Of a stretch of 22,159 nucleotides of DNA, positions 1 through 10,764 are shown piece by piece (the stretch's first letter is position 1; every line of letters starts with the position of its first letter). The notes beneath the pieces are model-generated. The model made no database searches, had not been told where the DNA came from, and saw only the letters and a list, made by a program, of their open reading frames with translations. The position numbers were made by a program, and so were the translations under genes. The stretch is from Pezizomycotina sp. ARF18 (Eukaryota; Ascomycota), in assembly GCA_002224055.1 (NCBI GenBank), contig AZLU01000390.1:1-22159 (forward strand), given 5' to 3'.

Positions 1-120
1 AGGGGTCCGGGACGAGACCGGTAGCTGGCCCGGCCTCAAATCCTCAATACTGTCCCGGTCCCGGCCCAGAGCACCTGCCTGGCCGGACACACCATTGGTT
101 CACGGCCCGATCTCGATCAC
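1..120. repeat. GC-rich patch, possible edge of a dispersed repeat
   Basis: The first ~115 bases are very GC-rich and built from short CCGG / GGTCC / GGGAC words on both strands (for example GGTCCGGGAC and CCCGGTCCCGG). The sequence drops abruptly into AT-rich DNA with an A13 run at 193-205. Such a sharp compositional edge suggests the end of a repeated element cut by the window boundary. No open frame, terminal repeat or target duplication can be seen, so the element class is unknown. Confidence 0.3.
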
Positions 121-687
121 TACTAATAGCTAATAGCTATTACTAGTAGCTACGCTTAATAAATATATAATAGTTATAAAATAGAATAAATTAAAAAAAA
201 AAAAATACGTAATTTTAGGTAATAAGAGTTTATAATTTTAATATAAAGAATTATATAATTTTAGTACATATTCTTAGTGGGGTTATAATTTCTATTAAAT
301 AATATTCCCTTTTCAGATTAATGGGGTAAGTAAATGAGGTGATAAGCTAAGGACCTTAGATGGGTAACGCGTGCTTTAGTTTGGTTTTTCTTTTTTCTTA
401 GGGCGGAGTCCATAGTTTTTAGTACTCAATACTTAACCTAATAACCACTTAAAAATATATCTATATATTCTCTTCTTTTATTTCTTCCCTCCATCTGAAA
501 AGAACTTTCTCGTGTATAATAAACAATAACTAAAGGTAGAAGCGCTTTTCTATCCTGCAAAGGTACTACTATTACTAATAATATTAATAGTGGCACTGTC
601 CCAGTAAGCTAACAATCCTACTATTACAATTTATTAACAGAAAATCATCAAGGCCTTTTTTTTTTTCTCCCTTCTAAAATTACCGAT
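121..687. other. AT-rich intergenic region upstream of NOP9
   Basis: Contains a small imperfect repeat of TAATAGCTA words at 121-155, an A13 run at 193-205, a T-run at about 656-666, and otherwise AT-rich DNA without a credible reading frame. It presumably holds the NOP9 promoter, but no specific element could be assigned. Confidence 0.5.
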
Positions 688-3285
688 ATGCCAAACAAGC
701 TCGAAAGAGAGGTCGCCGCGAAAACAAACGGCGAAAATTAGACATTGGGTGGATTGGTCCAACGCAAGCGAAATCAGATGGGGTAGATGAGGTACCCGTT
801 GTCACATTCGGGCCGTCGGAGTTAGGGTCTATGTCCATGCTTAGAGTCCCTGATGTCGAGGTCGAGGATGAATATCGATCTCAGAATACAAATGGAGTGG
901 TTATGTCGAAGACTTATGTGCTAGAGATGGCGTGCTTGATGAGCGGGAGCAAGACTATTACAAAGAAGTCTCCAATACCTTCTCTCTGGCGAGTTTGAAA
1001 GCCCTGAAGGTAGCAACGATTTCCAACGAGAGGAATGGAGGGCAGACTGTTAAAGAAAGTCCTTCGCAGAAGTAATTGGGGCTTGTTATCCGACATAATA
1101 TATATGTATGCACGTATGTATATATATGCGTATACAAACTCCGATCCATTGGATTCCTTATCCATAGTATGCGGGAGATTATAGCACATGCTAAGATATT
1201 TTAGGGCGAGATATTTTCGTAAGGAATGTCTTCCGAGAATCGGACGGAAAGGAGCTCAAGTTAGCCTGCAGCCAAAGCTGCTCGAAATTACTCGAAAGGC
1301 TGATAGCACTGTCGCCACGAATGTGTTAAAGAATATGTTCCAGAAGTTTAGCGGAAAGTAAGAGTCATAGTATTTCCCTAGTGTATCCTGCTTTCCTTCG
1401 TTATTCAAACCGGCGAGAATGGTTGATTAGACTAGCGGGAATTGGAATTCCTTGGGGGCGGTTGTCAGCGGCGATCTTCAAAAGGATCAAGATTATTAAC
1501 ATTTCCGAGTATTTTATTAGCTTCATAAATCTCGTTTCTCACAGATTCGCTTCACATTGCTGCGAAGCAATGTTTCAACGTGCAGCCGAGTCATCATATA
1601 CGCTTGTAATGACGGGACGACTTAGGTGAGATCGAATCTCTACCTTAGAACTTGGTATTGTTTACAGTTGGTGTGAGTCTCCCTGGCATTCTATTTCATG
1701 AGCCGTGCTGTGCCTGTCGGCCTTTTCGTCAGCGATCAAAATTCTAATATACTTGGTGGTAAGGAACTTGCCCCCACGTCGATAGGCTTTTGTGGGATAG
1801 ATTTGCATCTCACCCGGTAAGGATGCTATTGGTATTACTTGCCGGACGGGATTGTCGTAGCATGGCTCTCCGAAGTATAGTCCATGAAAGAAGAAAGAAG
1901 CTTCGGATATAACACCTGCATCGCACAATCTCAAAACGGAACCGTTCCGACCTGTACCAGAATCTTTTAGTGCGGCCTTGGGGGACCTCTTATCCCGGAC
2001 TCACGAAAACACCAGCGTGGATGAATCTAGGCGGTTGTCTTTAGATTGCGTAGGGGGCCAGCTTTGCAGCTCATCGTGGAGATCGAAGCAAGCTCCAAGG
2101 CAGCTGCAGGCGATGCTGAAGAACAGTTCAAAACTACTGTTCTTACCTTGCGAAAGCGGGGCTGGCGATCAGCAGGTTCACATGGTTTCATACGTGCGCT
2201 GATTCAGGACTCTGTTGGGTCGCGCCTTCTCGAAACGATACTCCAATACTCCTCCAAGAGACTTTTGCTCGAATTTACAACATTCATCAAAGGGAATGTA
2301 GTATCGTTTTGTGAAAGAACCTGCAAACTATGTCATGCTCGTGATGTTTAGGATAGCAAAAGGCAAGGTACTATCAGATATCCTGAAAGAATCGGCCCGG
2401 AAATACCGACCTTGTAGGTAGGTAACCTCATCACGCTTCATCTTGATCCACACTACTTCTCAACTCACTTCGAAAATTACGTATCCTTGTCACTCAAACA
2501 AATAGCGTGCGAGAAAGTTGGACTTATAACCGCCCTTGTAGAGAGCTGCAAAGATGAAAATGCTTCTCAGCTAGCGAATATTGATAAGGTACGTTGTGTG
2601 TGTGTTATTTTTGTCATGTTTGTATAAATAAGTGATATAGCTGATATAATTGGGGGATACAAGTGTATCTCTGAACCTTTCATCCAGACAGGTTGTGGAT
2701 CCTTGCTGCTGGATATTCTTAAATTGTCCTGCATGGACAAAGCCGATCATATATATGATAGGGAAGATATAGACACTCTCTCACAGTCTTCTGGCCCACA
2801 GAGGTGTATTTTGGTCCAGCGCCTCCTTGAATCCAAAGCCAAAATAACGGGTCTTATACGATTGGTGTGTGTGGATTTCAAAGTATCTCTGGGTCGGAGT
2901 CGATACTAACTAACTATCTGACCGTAGTATCCTCTCTTTACCTCGCTCAACCCTCGTTGCTTTTTGCGAACATGTTAGCTTGTCTCACGTGATTGAAAAG
3001 AGTCTAGTTCTCAACAAGAAGATCCTATTTACAAGAGAAAGCTTTTCGGTCTCCTAAAAGGTTCATTCGCCCACTTGGCAAGCGATCCATGTGGCTCACA
3101 TGTAGTCGATGCGTTTTTAGCGGGGAATTCTGCGGGTATGAGATTATCTAGAACGGATTGCGAATGAACTGCTGTCGTCGGAATCAATAGTCAGGGGGTC
3201 CTTTTTCGGTCGCAAAGTTTGGCGCAATTGGCAAATGGATCCATACAAAAAGTCAAGGACGATTTCTAAACCAAGAGCTTCATAG
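688..3285 (+). CDS. NOP9: NOP9-like Pumilio-repeat nucleolar protein, frame-disrupted
   Basis: Nop9 is a nucleolar PUF-repeat RNA-binding protein needed for 40S subunit maturation. Family-like segments appear in order: an N-terminal [14 protein letters not shown] block (~930-1008), [20 protein letters not shown] (~1222-1290), the hallmark [12 protein letters not shown] (~1542-1577), [19 protein letters not shown] (~1795-1852), [12 protein letters not shown] (~2057-2092), [14 protein letters not shown] (~2210-2251), [14 protein letters not shown] (~3076-3117) and the C-terminal [17 protein letters not shown], ending at TAG 3283-3285. Likely introns are 1010-1204, 1358-1520, 2589-2687 and 2865-2927; the last has a TACTAAC branch site. 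The start is the ATG giving MPNKLERE. The frame breaks repeatedly, for example at CC 1314, C5 1771-1775 and G5 2053-2057, always with matching protein on both sides. Sequencing error or decay could explain this. Family identity is strong; exact exon ends are approximate. Confidence 0.82.
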
Positions 3286-3888
3286 CTGTCTTCCTCGCGA
3301 CGAGCATCCGGGTAACCTTGTCGAAAAGTTAGTAAACGCAGTAGGTTGATACCTATAGCTAAAGTTTGGTGTTATAGAACGCGGAGCAAGCAGCACGATG
3401 TTTGAACATGGATTCAACATACGTTGTTTATATTTATGGTGGCAGGCCTTTTAGATATTGCTAATTCGTTATATAGACCGCTTCAAGATTAGATAGATAA
3501 GCATTGTACAGTGGAAAGAGATATGATATAATGGCACGAATCTTTTTGGTAAGACCGATAGCGCCGCCCAGCCACAAAATTCTAATGATGGAAATCGCCC
3601 GTTTCTTCAGAACTCAGTAGAAGTATTCAACTTACAGTAGTCTATTAGTCGGGTAAGAGAGAATACACAGATATGAATCTAGAGATTCTATAATCCAGGA
3701 CCCCCAGAGCGGACGAGAAGATTATTAAAGAAACTCAAACTCCCATGCACTCAAGAAGGTAGATTAACGCTTAGAAATAGAAATAAAATTAAAAATAAAA
3801 ATAAAAAAACAAAAAGTCAACAGGAGCGCGAGAATACCATGCTAAAGAAAATTTAAAATTAAAATAATCAATGAAACACGAACGATGC
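3286..3888. other. Convergent intergenic region, NOP9 / J-protein
   Basis: Tail-to-tail spacer holding both 3' ends. It is AT-rich, with an A-rich low-complexity stretch (AAATAAAATTAAAAATAAAA type) at about 3777-3815. No coding frame or structured RNA was recognised. Confidence 0.5.
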
Positions 3889-5736
3889 CTATCCAAAATG
3901 AAACTTGAATTCGCCACCATGGAAACCGCCTCCAAAGGGGTTACCACCACCGCACCACCCTGCTTGAAGAAATACTGTTGACCCCCCGGGAAACTACCGA
4001 AGCCTTGTCCGAATGGAAACCCTTCTGGTTGAAATGCAGGTTCTTGGGAGTTCGGGTCATCGCCCTAAATGATATAGTTAGCCTGTGTTCGAGAAAGTTC
4101 TGTCTGAAATTTGCGCAGAGGTGCTAGAAATACTAGAAAGTAAAAGGTTACCTACATATCAAACCTGGCTCGTAGCTCTTCGTTGCTCAAAACTTCGTAG
4201 GCTTCATTGATCGCAGCCATCTTCTTTTCGGCTTCTTCTGTACTTAGCCCGCTGGATCGTGCTTTATCCGGATGATACTGCTTTATAAGCCGGCGATATG
4301 CGGTTTTGATATCTCGTTCGCTTGCATCCGGATGGACGCCAAGAACCTTGTAGTAATCCTTCTGTTTTGACTTTTTTAATAAAGAATGCGCCTTATTCAA
4401 CAGATCAGATATTTTTGAATTGTGTGGGTCCAAATCTTTTGCTGTCTTCAATAGCGAAATGGCTTCTTCGAACTTTTCTTCAGGTAAGAGACGAGAGGCT
4501 TTCGCTATCAATGCGGGTACAGAATGTGGGTGGAGCTTCAGAACTTCATCGCAGTAAGTTGAGGATTTCTCCATCTGTTTCGCCTCCCAGTAGTTAGAGC
4601 AAGCCATCTCAAGGAGCTCTATAAGTAAGCCTTTTGGACACTGATCGTTCATGTGGCCATCAATCAAAATGTCATTCATATCGCCTTTGACAGAGGATAG
4701 TACTCCAGATTCATTCCCAGATCCAGTAAGCGTTTTCGCTGCAGCAATGAATTGTCGCTTATCTCTAAGTGCTTTTGATTTCTCTATCTCTTTCCTCAAG
4801 GATCGTATACGTCGATGAAGTTTCTTGCAAAGGCGGCAGTCGGGTCAAAATGCAGACATTTCCGAAGCTGTGTGAGGGCCCTTTCACTGTCGTTTAGAGA
4901 ATAAAACAAGAGATTTGCAAGCCTAACGTGAACTTCCGTAGCGCCGGCGCCAACTGGGAAACGTATGACAAATCGGCCACAGCTACAATCAAAATTTTAG
5001 CGCCAATAATATTGACTTAAGGATCACAAACTTAAATGGTACAGGTAGAAAAGAGGCGAAGATGGGATGGACGAAACCAGGAAGGAACAGAGGAAGAAAG
5101 TAAACAGGTAAGAAGAAAAGGAGAAGAGTGTATGTATAGGTAGTGAAGAGCATATAATGCTACTTACCTTCAACCACATCTCCGATGGCCAAACGGCATC
5201 TTGCGCGGCGCTCTCGCATGGGGAGTAGAGCTGGGGCAATTGAAAGAGCCTTGCTCGAATGATGTACGCAGCCTTCCATGTCACCATTGCTCTCCATGGA
5301 CGAAGCTGCTTCTGCTGCCACTTCGGCTTCTTCGATACGCGCAAGGTCATCACGCCCTCGTCCAGCCGCAGAAAGATCGCGTCTGGCTGCTTCCCAATCT
5401 CCAACTCTGATTTTAAGTTTCGATCGTTGTATCAGTGCGGAATTGAAATCAGGTTTCAGGGAAAGAACATTGTTCCAAATCATTAGCCGCTTGCGAGATT
5501 TTCCCCAGTGATAGGTAGGCAGCACCGCGCTTGAATATCGTCAAATAGTTAGATGGGTCTTTTTGTATTGCCTCGTCGAAATATTCTAGTGCCTCGTTAA
5601 TGTTGCCTTTCGCGAGTAGAGTGTTAGCCGTTTCCACAAGGAATTGGACCGGCTTCTCAGATGAAATATCTGCGGCCGATAGTCCGAATGTTGCTATCAG
5701 CAGCGTCGAAACAACGGCACACCGTTGCACGATCAT
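3889..5736 (-). CDS. ER-type TPR and J-domain co-chaperone (P58IPK/DNAJC3-like)
   Basis: The start at 5736 gives a hydrophobic N-terminus (MIVQRCAVVSTLLIATFGLS), a likely ER signal peptide. TPR units follow (for example ANTLLAKGNINEALEYFDEA; later EEKFEEAISLLKTAKDLDPH), then a J domain starting DYYKVLGVHPDASERDIKTA with an intact HPD in KQYHPDK. The tail is Gly/Phe-rich and ends EFKFHFG at TAG 3889-3891. Proteins of this kind sit in the ER lumen, bind unfolded clients through the TPRs and stimulate BiP ATPase through the J domain. Proposed exons are 5736-5168, 4982-4156 and 4064-3889, with introns 4983-5167 (GTAAGT donor) and 4065-4155. The frame slips near 5470, near the boundary at ~4925, near 4835 and near 3952; the same family sequence resumes each time. 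Identity is secure at family level; ER location is inferred from the signal peptide. Confidence 0.88.
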
Positions 5737-6865
5737 GTTCGGCCCTGGAGTGATTACCAGATTCCTTTAGGCTTGTCGAATACAAGCGAAAGGCAATGGA
5801 ACAATGGGCCGTTATTCAACGGGGGAAAATTTTAATAACCAGGAGCTGTGATTTTCTTTTGACGGGTCGTTTCCCTTTGATTTACGATGGATGTTAGACG
5901 GGTTATTCTCTACGACGATATGTATGGGATTTCTTGATGGATAAAGTGATTTAAGCAACTTCGCTGAGGAGGAAAAGGAAAAAAAATTGCAGCCAGAGAG
6001 GAGAGGGGATATAAGGTAAATGCTTTGAGTATATTATACACCTCAATATTAGTAGGGCTTTATAGCAGTAGTACTGTATAATAGCGAGATTAGTGACAAA
6101 ATTAGGAAGGATAAGAGTGGGTGAGAAGCTCTCAGGTTAATGATATCAGGAGTAAAAAGAAAGATCCGAGTACGATTTATAAAGGAAGCGTATTTTTTTT
6201 TTCTTTTTTTCTGGGCTCCTATATTTTATATCCTTATACATTAGACAGAGATTCAGATCTTCTGATACGTGTCCAAAAGCCAAACCCGAAATATTACACT
6301 TAAGCGAAAAAGCTAAAATTTAATTTAATTTAATTTCAACTAGCCGAGTTCTTTTTATAGAACCAACCTTCGGGCGCTAGTTGTTAGGATGATGACTAAT
6401 ATTACAATACAATACATCAAAAAGTAGGAAATAGAAAAACTCAGAAAAATCAAAGAAAATCGAAGCTATAAAAGCTTATGATCCCAATCTACTGAAGACT
6501 TTCCCCAATTCCATGTGTATCCTCCTTCGATCCGTCCTCTTTTCCTTTCCCTTATTCCCATATCCTACCGTTAAAAATAGAGAAAAAAAAAAAGTTACTT
6601 GAATATTTACATACTTGGCACACTTTTCATTTGCTCTGTAGTTGGGTGGATCTTCTATCTGCATAACATCTATACTATCGTACATGTGAATATTGAAACC
6701 ATATAAAGTGGGACAGAGATTAGCAGTATTAGCAAAATCAAGTAGGTTGAAGGGAAACTAGCGAGTTTAAATGAGATTCCTTGAATACATGTAGTGGATT
6801 TTAGTACTGAAAGCGAAGATAGGCTAAAATGGAATTCGAGAAGGGGAAGGAAGTGGGTTTAAGTT
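5737..6865. other. Intergenic region between J-protein and RRP6 genes
   Basis: About 1.1 kb upstream of the J-protein gene and downstream of RRP6, both on the minus strand. It is AT-rich with T/A runs (6189-6207, 6582-6594) and a TTTAATTTAATTTAA stretch near 6320-6335. Short open frames here have no protein-like composition. It should contain the J-protein promoter; I see no assignable stress element. Confidence 0.5.
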
Positions 6866-9717
6866 TCAACTCCTGAATGTGAAGGTTTTCCCGTCTTTCT
6901 CCTTCGTTCTCCCTTTGGCCTCTTTTATATTATCTTGTTGGTCGGCTTTCGATGGGTATAGTTGTCGCAGTGAGCCTCCATTCTTGACTCTCTCGAAGCA
7001 TGGAGGACTGCAGAGGCGCTCATGTAGTCAAAGCTTCCAGTTGAGAGGACCGCCCTCTGTGTTTCCCTAGTGCTTGTCGTTGCAATATACTATCTGCTGT
7101 CCTTTGACGTTTCTGCAGGTCTTCGACGTTTTGGGCCATACTCGATACTATGTATGCGCAGGCATTATACAGTTAGTCGCGAAAGATGACGTGCAGGATT
7201 AAAAAAAAATAATAATAAAATAAAATAAGAATAATGTAGTGGCGATTTACCTGGACTCTCCATCTCATATCCTTTCCTCTTCCTCTCTGTGTCAACGCCG
7301 AAGCGACTCGAGTCAAGTAAATGTTCGATATACCTGAATGGCGTCTCTTTTTTTTGGGCATGCCAGTGAGTTGGTGACCTTCTTGACCTGAGTCAGCTCT
7401 CCTGGAAGAACTCCGATATTTTGGTTGTTCGAGTTTGGGAAGGGAATCGCTAAAGATAAATCTTGTATACTCCATGGAGTTCCAGCTCGACAGATCCCCC
7501 CCAAGGCTTCCGCGAACGAAGCTCCCCAAAAAGTAGATTCTTGAACCCTTTCATTCCTGTCAGAGAGAACACGTTGACGTTTGTTGCTGAAATTGGTCTT
7601 TTGTTTATGCCTTTGGGAAGCTCATCAGCATTATTGTCGGGTTCCATACTTCCACCTTTTATGGATAGTGGTAAATATGACCCGGCGAGGGATTGTGCAC
7701 TCTCCTTTGCGGCCGCTATAACCGCGCAAAGCTCGCTTGCTCGTGTTCGTACCGGTGAGTAGCCGGATGACACGCAGCTAGAAGCCCCGCGGTGTCTTGT
7801 GGCATTTGCCTGGCAAGGTTAATGAGGTGATGTTTCGGGAGAACATAATGCAAACTCTCATCCTCCCGTCGAGCCACCTTATCGCGCCATTCATGTAAGT
7901 ATTTAAAAACCGTGAACTGTGTGGAGTAAATAGAATTGGATTTCGTTTGAGAAATGTTGCCAGCCATTGATACCGGAACCGGTCTCTTTATCGTAAGCCT
8001 CGAAGTCATATGTCTTCAGAGATGTTTCCCTAGAATTTTTCAACACCTCATCCAAAAGATTCGTTGTTCCTTCATCCGAGCTCTTTAATAACTCGTTTTT
8101 CATCATATCAAAGATAAATAGTAGAAATGAGTATCGGACCTCGCATACTCAAGCATTTCTTTGGGAGGGGCCTAGTATCTCAGCTAAAGTTAGCGCGACG
8201 AATTCTACGTGAGATTTAATCATTTACTTTTCCTGGTGTTTCACCTACCTTTGCCTCCAGTCTGCTAACTGGTACTTTTGTCGGCGTCGAAATTCACATA
8301 TTTCTTTAACAAAAAGCAAGGCTATGTCCCAGCAGACACAAGGATTTAGAAGCATCGTAAGTATCAAAAAGCCCCACGACGTATATCCAAGGTCACGCTG
8401 CAACCATATTATGTCCATGAAGGCTCCATGAAAAACCTAAAGGAAAGTATCATTTTAGTGCAGGTCAATACTCATGTACACTACACAACGTTTAAGCTGA
8501 TTTTTTTAATACCAGGCTTCCCGGATTTATGGGGGCAAAGAGAGCCAACACGGGAGAATGACTTGAACGGAAGCATAGTGGTTTGAGCGTGCAGATGCTT
8601 TTGTGTACACCTACTTTTATTATCTTAGGGCTGGTGAACACTTCGTGAGAATCTGCAGCTCCTCTCTCAGTTTCAATGCGTCTATAATCCAATCTTGTTT
8701 CCGAGAGCTTATTTGCATCAAGCACACAATGCCTATATATGAACGGAAATCGTGGTGCTCAAGGTCGACAGCAATTTCAGAGCATGATTTTAGAGATTCG
8801 AGCATTTCAACCAATGTTTCTTTAGTATTACCAGATGGCGTGTGTCTGTGCGGGTTATGAACTGAGTAGGTGCGAGGGCACTGAAAGAGAGTCGGGGTAA
8901 CGAAAGGTTTTGATCTCGTGCGAATAGGGATGTGGGAATCTAGATATGACAAGATGTTCACGATTATTAGTATAATGCCACTCCATGCAGGACTGGACTG
9001 CGAAAGTCCTTGTTTTTACCTTTTCCTCCATTTTCAATAATGGGTTTCAGCTTTCCTGTAAAGAGATACCGGAGTTCGGTTTTGAACGAAGTAGAGGTTT
9101 AAAGGCCATGTCATGGGATCAAGGGGTCTGTGGAAGGACAATTGAGGTTTGGTCATGGTGACCGAACCTGGTCTTGTTGACGGTAGTTTCTGCGCCGATT
9201 CAGGCGACACTAGGACCGTAAGCTTCATCCTGAGGGAGGTTTCTCTTTATCGATCCGTGGACTCATCGATTGCAACTATCTAAAAATAGTTTAACATTTA
9301 TTAACATTAGCAGAATGAAAAAAAAAAAAAAAAAAAAAAACCCAGTTACTGCGAGACGGTTGAATATTCAACTAGATAAGTATATATATCTATATATAAA
9401 TATAAGTGAGGTTTTCGGCCATTACCGCTTTCTCAAGAAGAAGGTCCACAATCTCTGTGACACTTGTCCAATGGGCATCGACGCTATCAGCTTCTGTCAG
9501 TTTTGGTGCGACGCCTTTAACCCCCTCTGCCGCATTGTGTGGAGTAACAAATAACAAGGGTTGAGAAGCCTAGCATTCGTGCTATCGAGGACATTACGGA
9601 AATTCGTATCAAGACCGGTTGAATGGGATGTTCCAAGGGATAATGAGCGGGCGGTTTTGATGGTTGCGATCAAGGAAGTGAAATGGAGTCTTGAACTCCT
9701 CGACCGCTCGAATCCAT
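6866..9717 (-). CDS. RRP6: RRP6-like nuclear exosome 3'-5' exoribonuclease, frame-disrupted
   Basis: Rrp6/EXOSC10 is the DEDD-Y exonuclease of the nuclear exosome, trimming rRNA, snoRNA and aberrant transcripts. The start at 9717 gives MDSSGRG, followed by a PMC2NT-like helical region ([21 protein letters not shown], ~9505-9447). Exo I is [16 protein letters not shown] (~8790-8740), with the Asp-x-Glu pair intact. Exo II is [17 protein letters not shown] (~8438-8385) and Exo III is YARSDTHF (~8145-8122). An HRDC domain follows ([32 protein letters not shown]; ~7900-7790). The C-terminal region carries a basic PKKKRRH, a likely NLS (~7350), then [13 protein letters not shown] and [10 protein letters not shown], ending at TGA 6866-6868. 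Introns interrupt it, for example between KIIKV and FHGAF (~8610-8440) and after ADWRQR (~8251-8171). Frame slips occur inside conserved blocks, for example the T-run at 8276-8279. Family assignment is strong. Confidence 0.9.
9318..9340 (+). repeat. A23 homopolymer in a likely RRP6 intron
   Basis: Uninterrupted run of 23 A on the + strand (T23 in the transcribed sense). It lies between the RRP6 block ending LLEKA and the block starting DESTDR, so it probably belongs to the first intron, where it would act as a long polypyrimidine tract before the acceptor near 9290. Confidence 0.8.
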
Positions 9718-10207
9718 GGTACTTTTCTGCTTGATTGTCCGTTTTTTCAAGTCGAAAGATCTTTAATGTTAGAGTACATTTTTTTCAGTTGAAATATTTG
9801 CAATATAAACAAATTATGAATGAGTTAAGTAAGTACTCTCGTACTCGAGCGGTAACAAGCAAAGAGAAGAGGCGTATTTATATTCATGTAAGGGATATCA
9901 AAAAAAAAAAAAAAAGGAAAGAAAGAAAAGACAACACGCCGGGAGTAATGAGCGACCCCCGCATGAACAAATTACTACTAAGTACTCAGTAATTTCTCCG
10001 GGGGTTTCCTTAATGGCTTGTTTTCCTCTCTTTTTTTTTTTTTTTTCTTTCCTGATTCGTAACCTGGGTTTCCCCGTTTTTATGAAATAAAATATATAGT
10101 TGGTTGTTACTATTAGGTACTTTTTTGAAGTTAAGTTCTGTGTTTTTTTTTTTTTTTTTATAATAAGAATAATAGTATATCTATATCTCTCGATTTTTAC
10201 TTTCTCA
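9718..10207. promoter_or_regulatory. Divergent intergenic (probably bidirectional promoter) region
   Basis: About 490 bases separate the RRP6 start (minus) from the small membrane protein start (plus), so both promoters must lie here or overlap it. It contains several poly(dA:dT) tracts (A15 at ~9900-9915, T runs at ~10028-10046 and ~10144-10159). Tracts of this type are known to exclude nucleosomes in fungal promoters. No specific factor site or TATA box is claimed. Confidence 0.5.
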
Positions 10208-10764
10208 ATGCGGCGCCTCCATCCTACGGCGGTAGTATTTGTCGCAGGGTATATCACAGCCCGCTTCTCTTTCGTTTCAAGAGGTCTAGATTTGGCATTG
10301 TTCGCTTGGGACCACGGTGTTATCGTAAGTGCCCTTAGTCTTATAGCTTAAATATCTCTATAATCGTCCTTTCTTCGTCTTGCCGTTTATTATTGTTTAA
10401 TTTGGCGATCAACAACTTGCTACATTGATTTGTGCTCATCTTAATCAAGCATCGAGCAGGAAAAGGTTTCGCGATTTTATCTGTCCTATTTCTTGTCTTC
10501 CTTATCCCTATCGATCGAATTGCACTCAGGGAAACAAGGCTTGTAAGTATAGAATATCAAGACTTTTCTTCTCCATACCAGCTTATATATAATAATAATA
10601 GTAATCAATTAGATTAAACTAATGCACTAGCGAAAACATAGTATTCGCAGGCCAACAGCAACGGTATATCAGCAAGAGAGCAATACGCCGCCGCGGAAGC
10701 TTTTAGCACGGATTCGTGCAAATATGCTTTCTCACAGCTTATTACGGATCTTTTGGCCCACTGA
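10208..10764 (+). CDS. Unrecognised small fungal membrane protein, three likely exons
   Basis: Exon 1 (10208-10324) encodes MRRLHPTAVVFVAGYITARF followed by a second amphipathic stretch ending AWDHGVI, and stops exactly at a GTAAGT donor. Exon 2 (10460-10542) encodes KGFAILSVLFLVFLIPIDRI then RIALRETRL, a clear membrane span with charged flanks, and ends at another GTAAGT. Exon 3 begins after TTCGCAG at 10651 and reads ANSNGISAREQYAAAEAF, with a stop at 10762-10764. The exon 1-2 junction is one base out of phase, matching the indel pattern elsewhere. Two hydrophobic segments suggest a small hairpin or two-pass membrane protein of about 80-90 residues. The last part would overlap the GPI1 start in another frame, so its true end is uncertain. 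I do not recognise the family. The hydrophobic coding pattern and good splice sites argue that it is real. Confidence 0.55.

Noticed and set aside
1662-1934. A 90-residue minus-strand frame inside NOP9
   Set aside because: The plus strand here encodes NOP9-like [19 protein letters not shown]; the minus frame has no recognisable features and is a shadow.
688-3285. Programmed +1 frameshifting as a general explanation for broken genes
   Set aside because: Slips go in both directions, show no shared shift motif, and often sit in homopolymers; this fits indel error better.
7463-7762. A 99-residue plus-strand frame opposite RRP6
   Set aside because: The minus strand carries the RRP6 segment with [18 protein letters not shown]; the plus frame is its antisense shadow.
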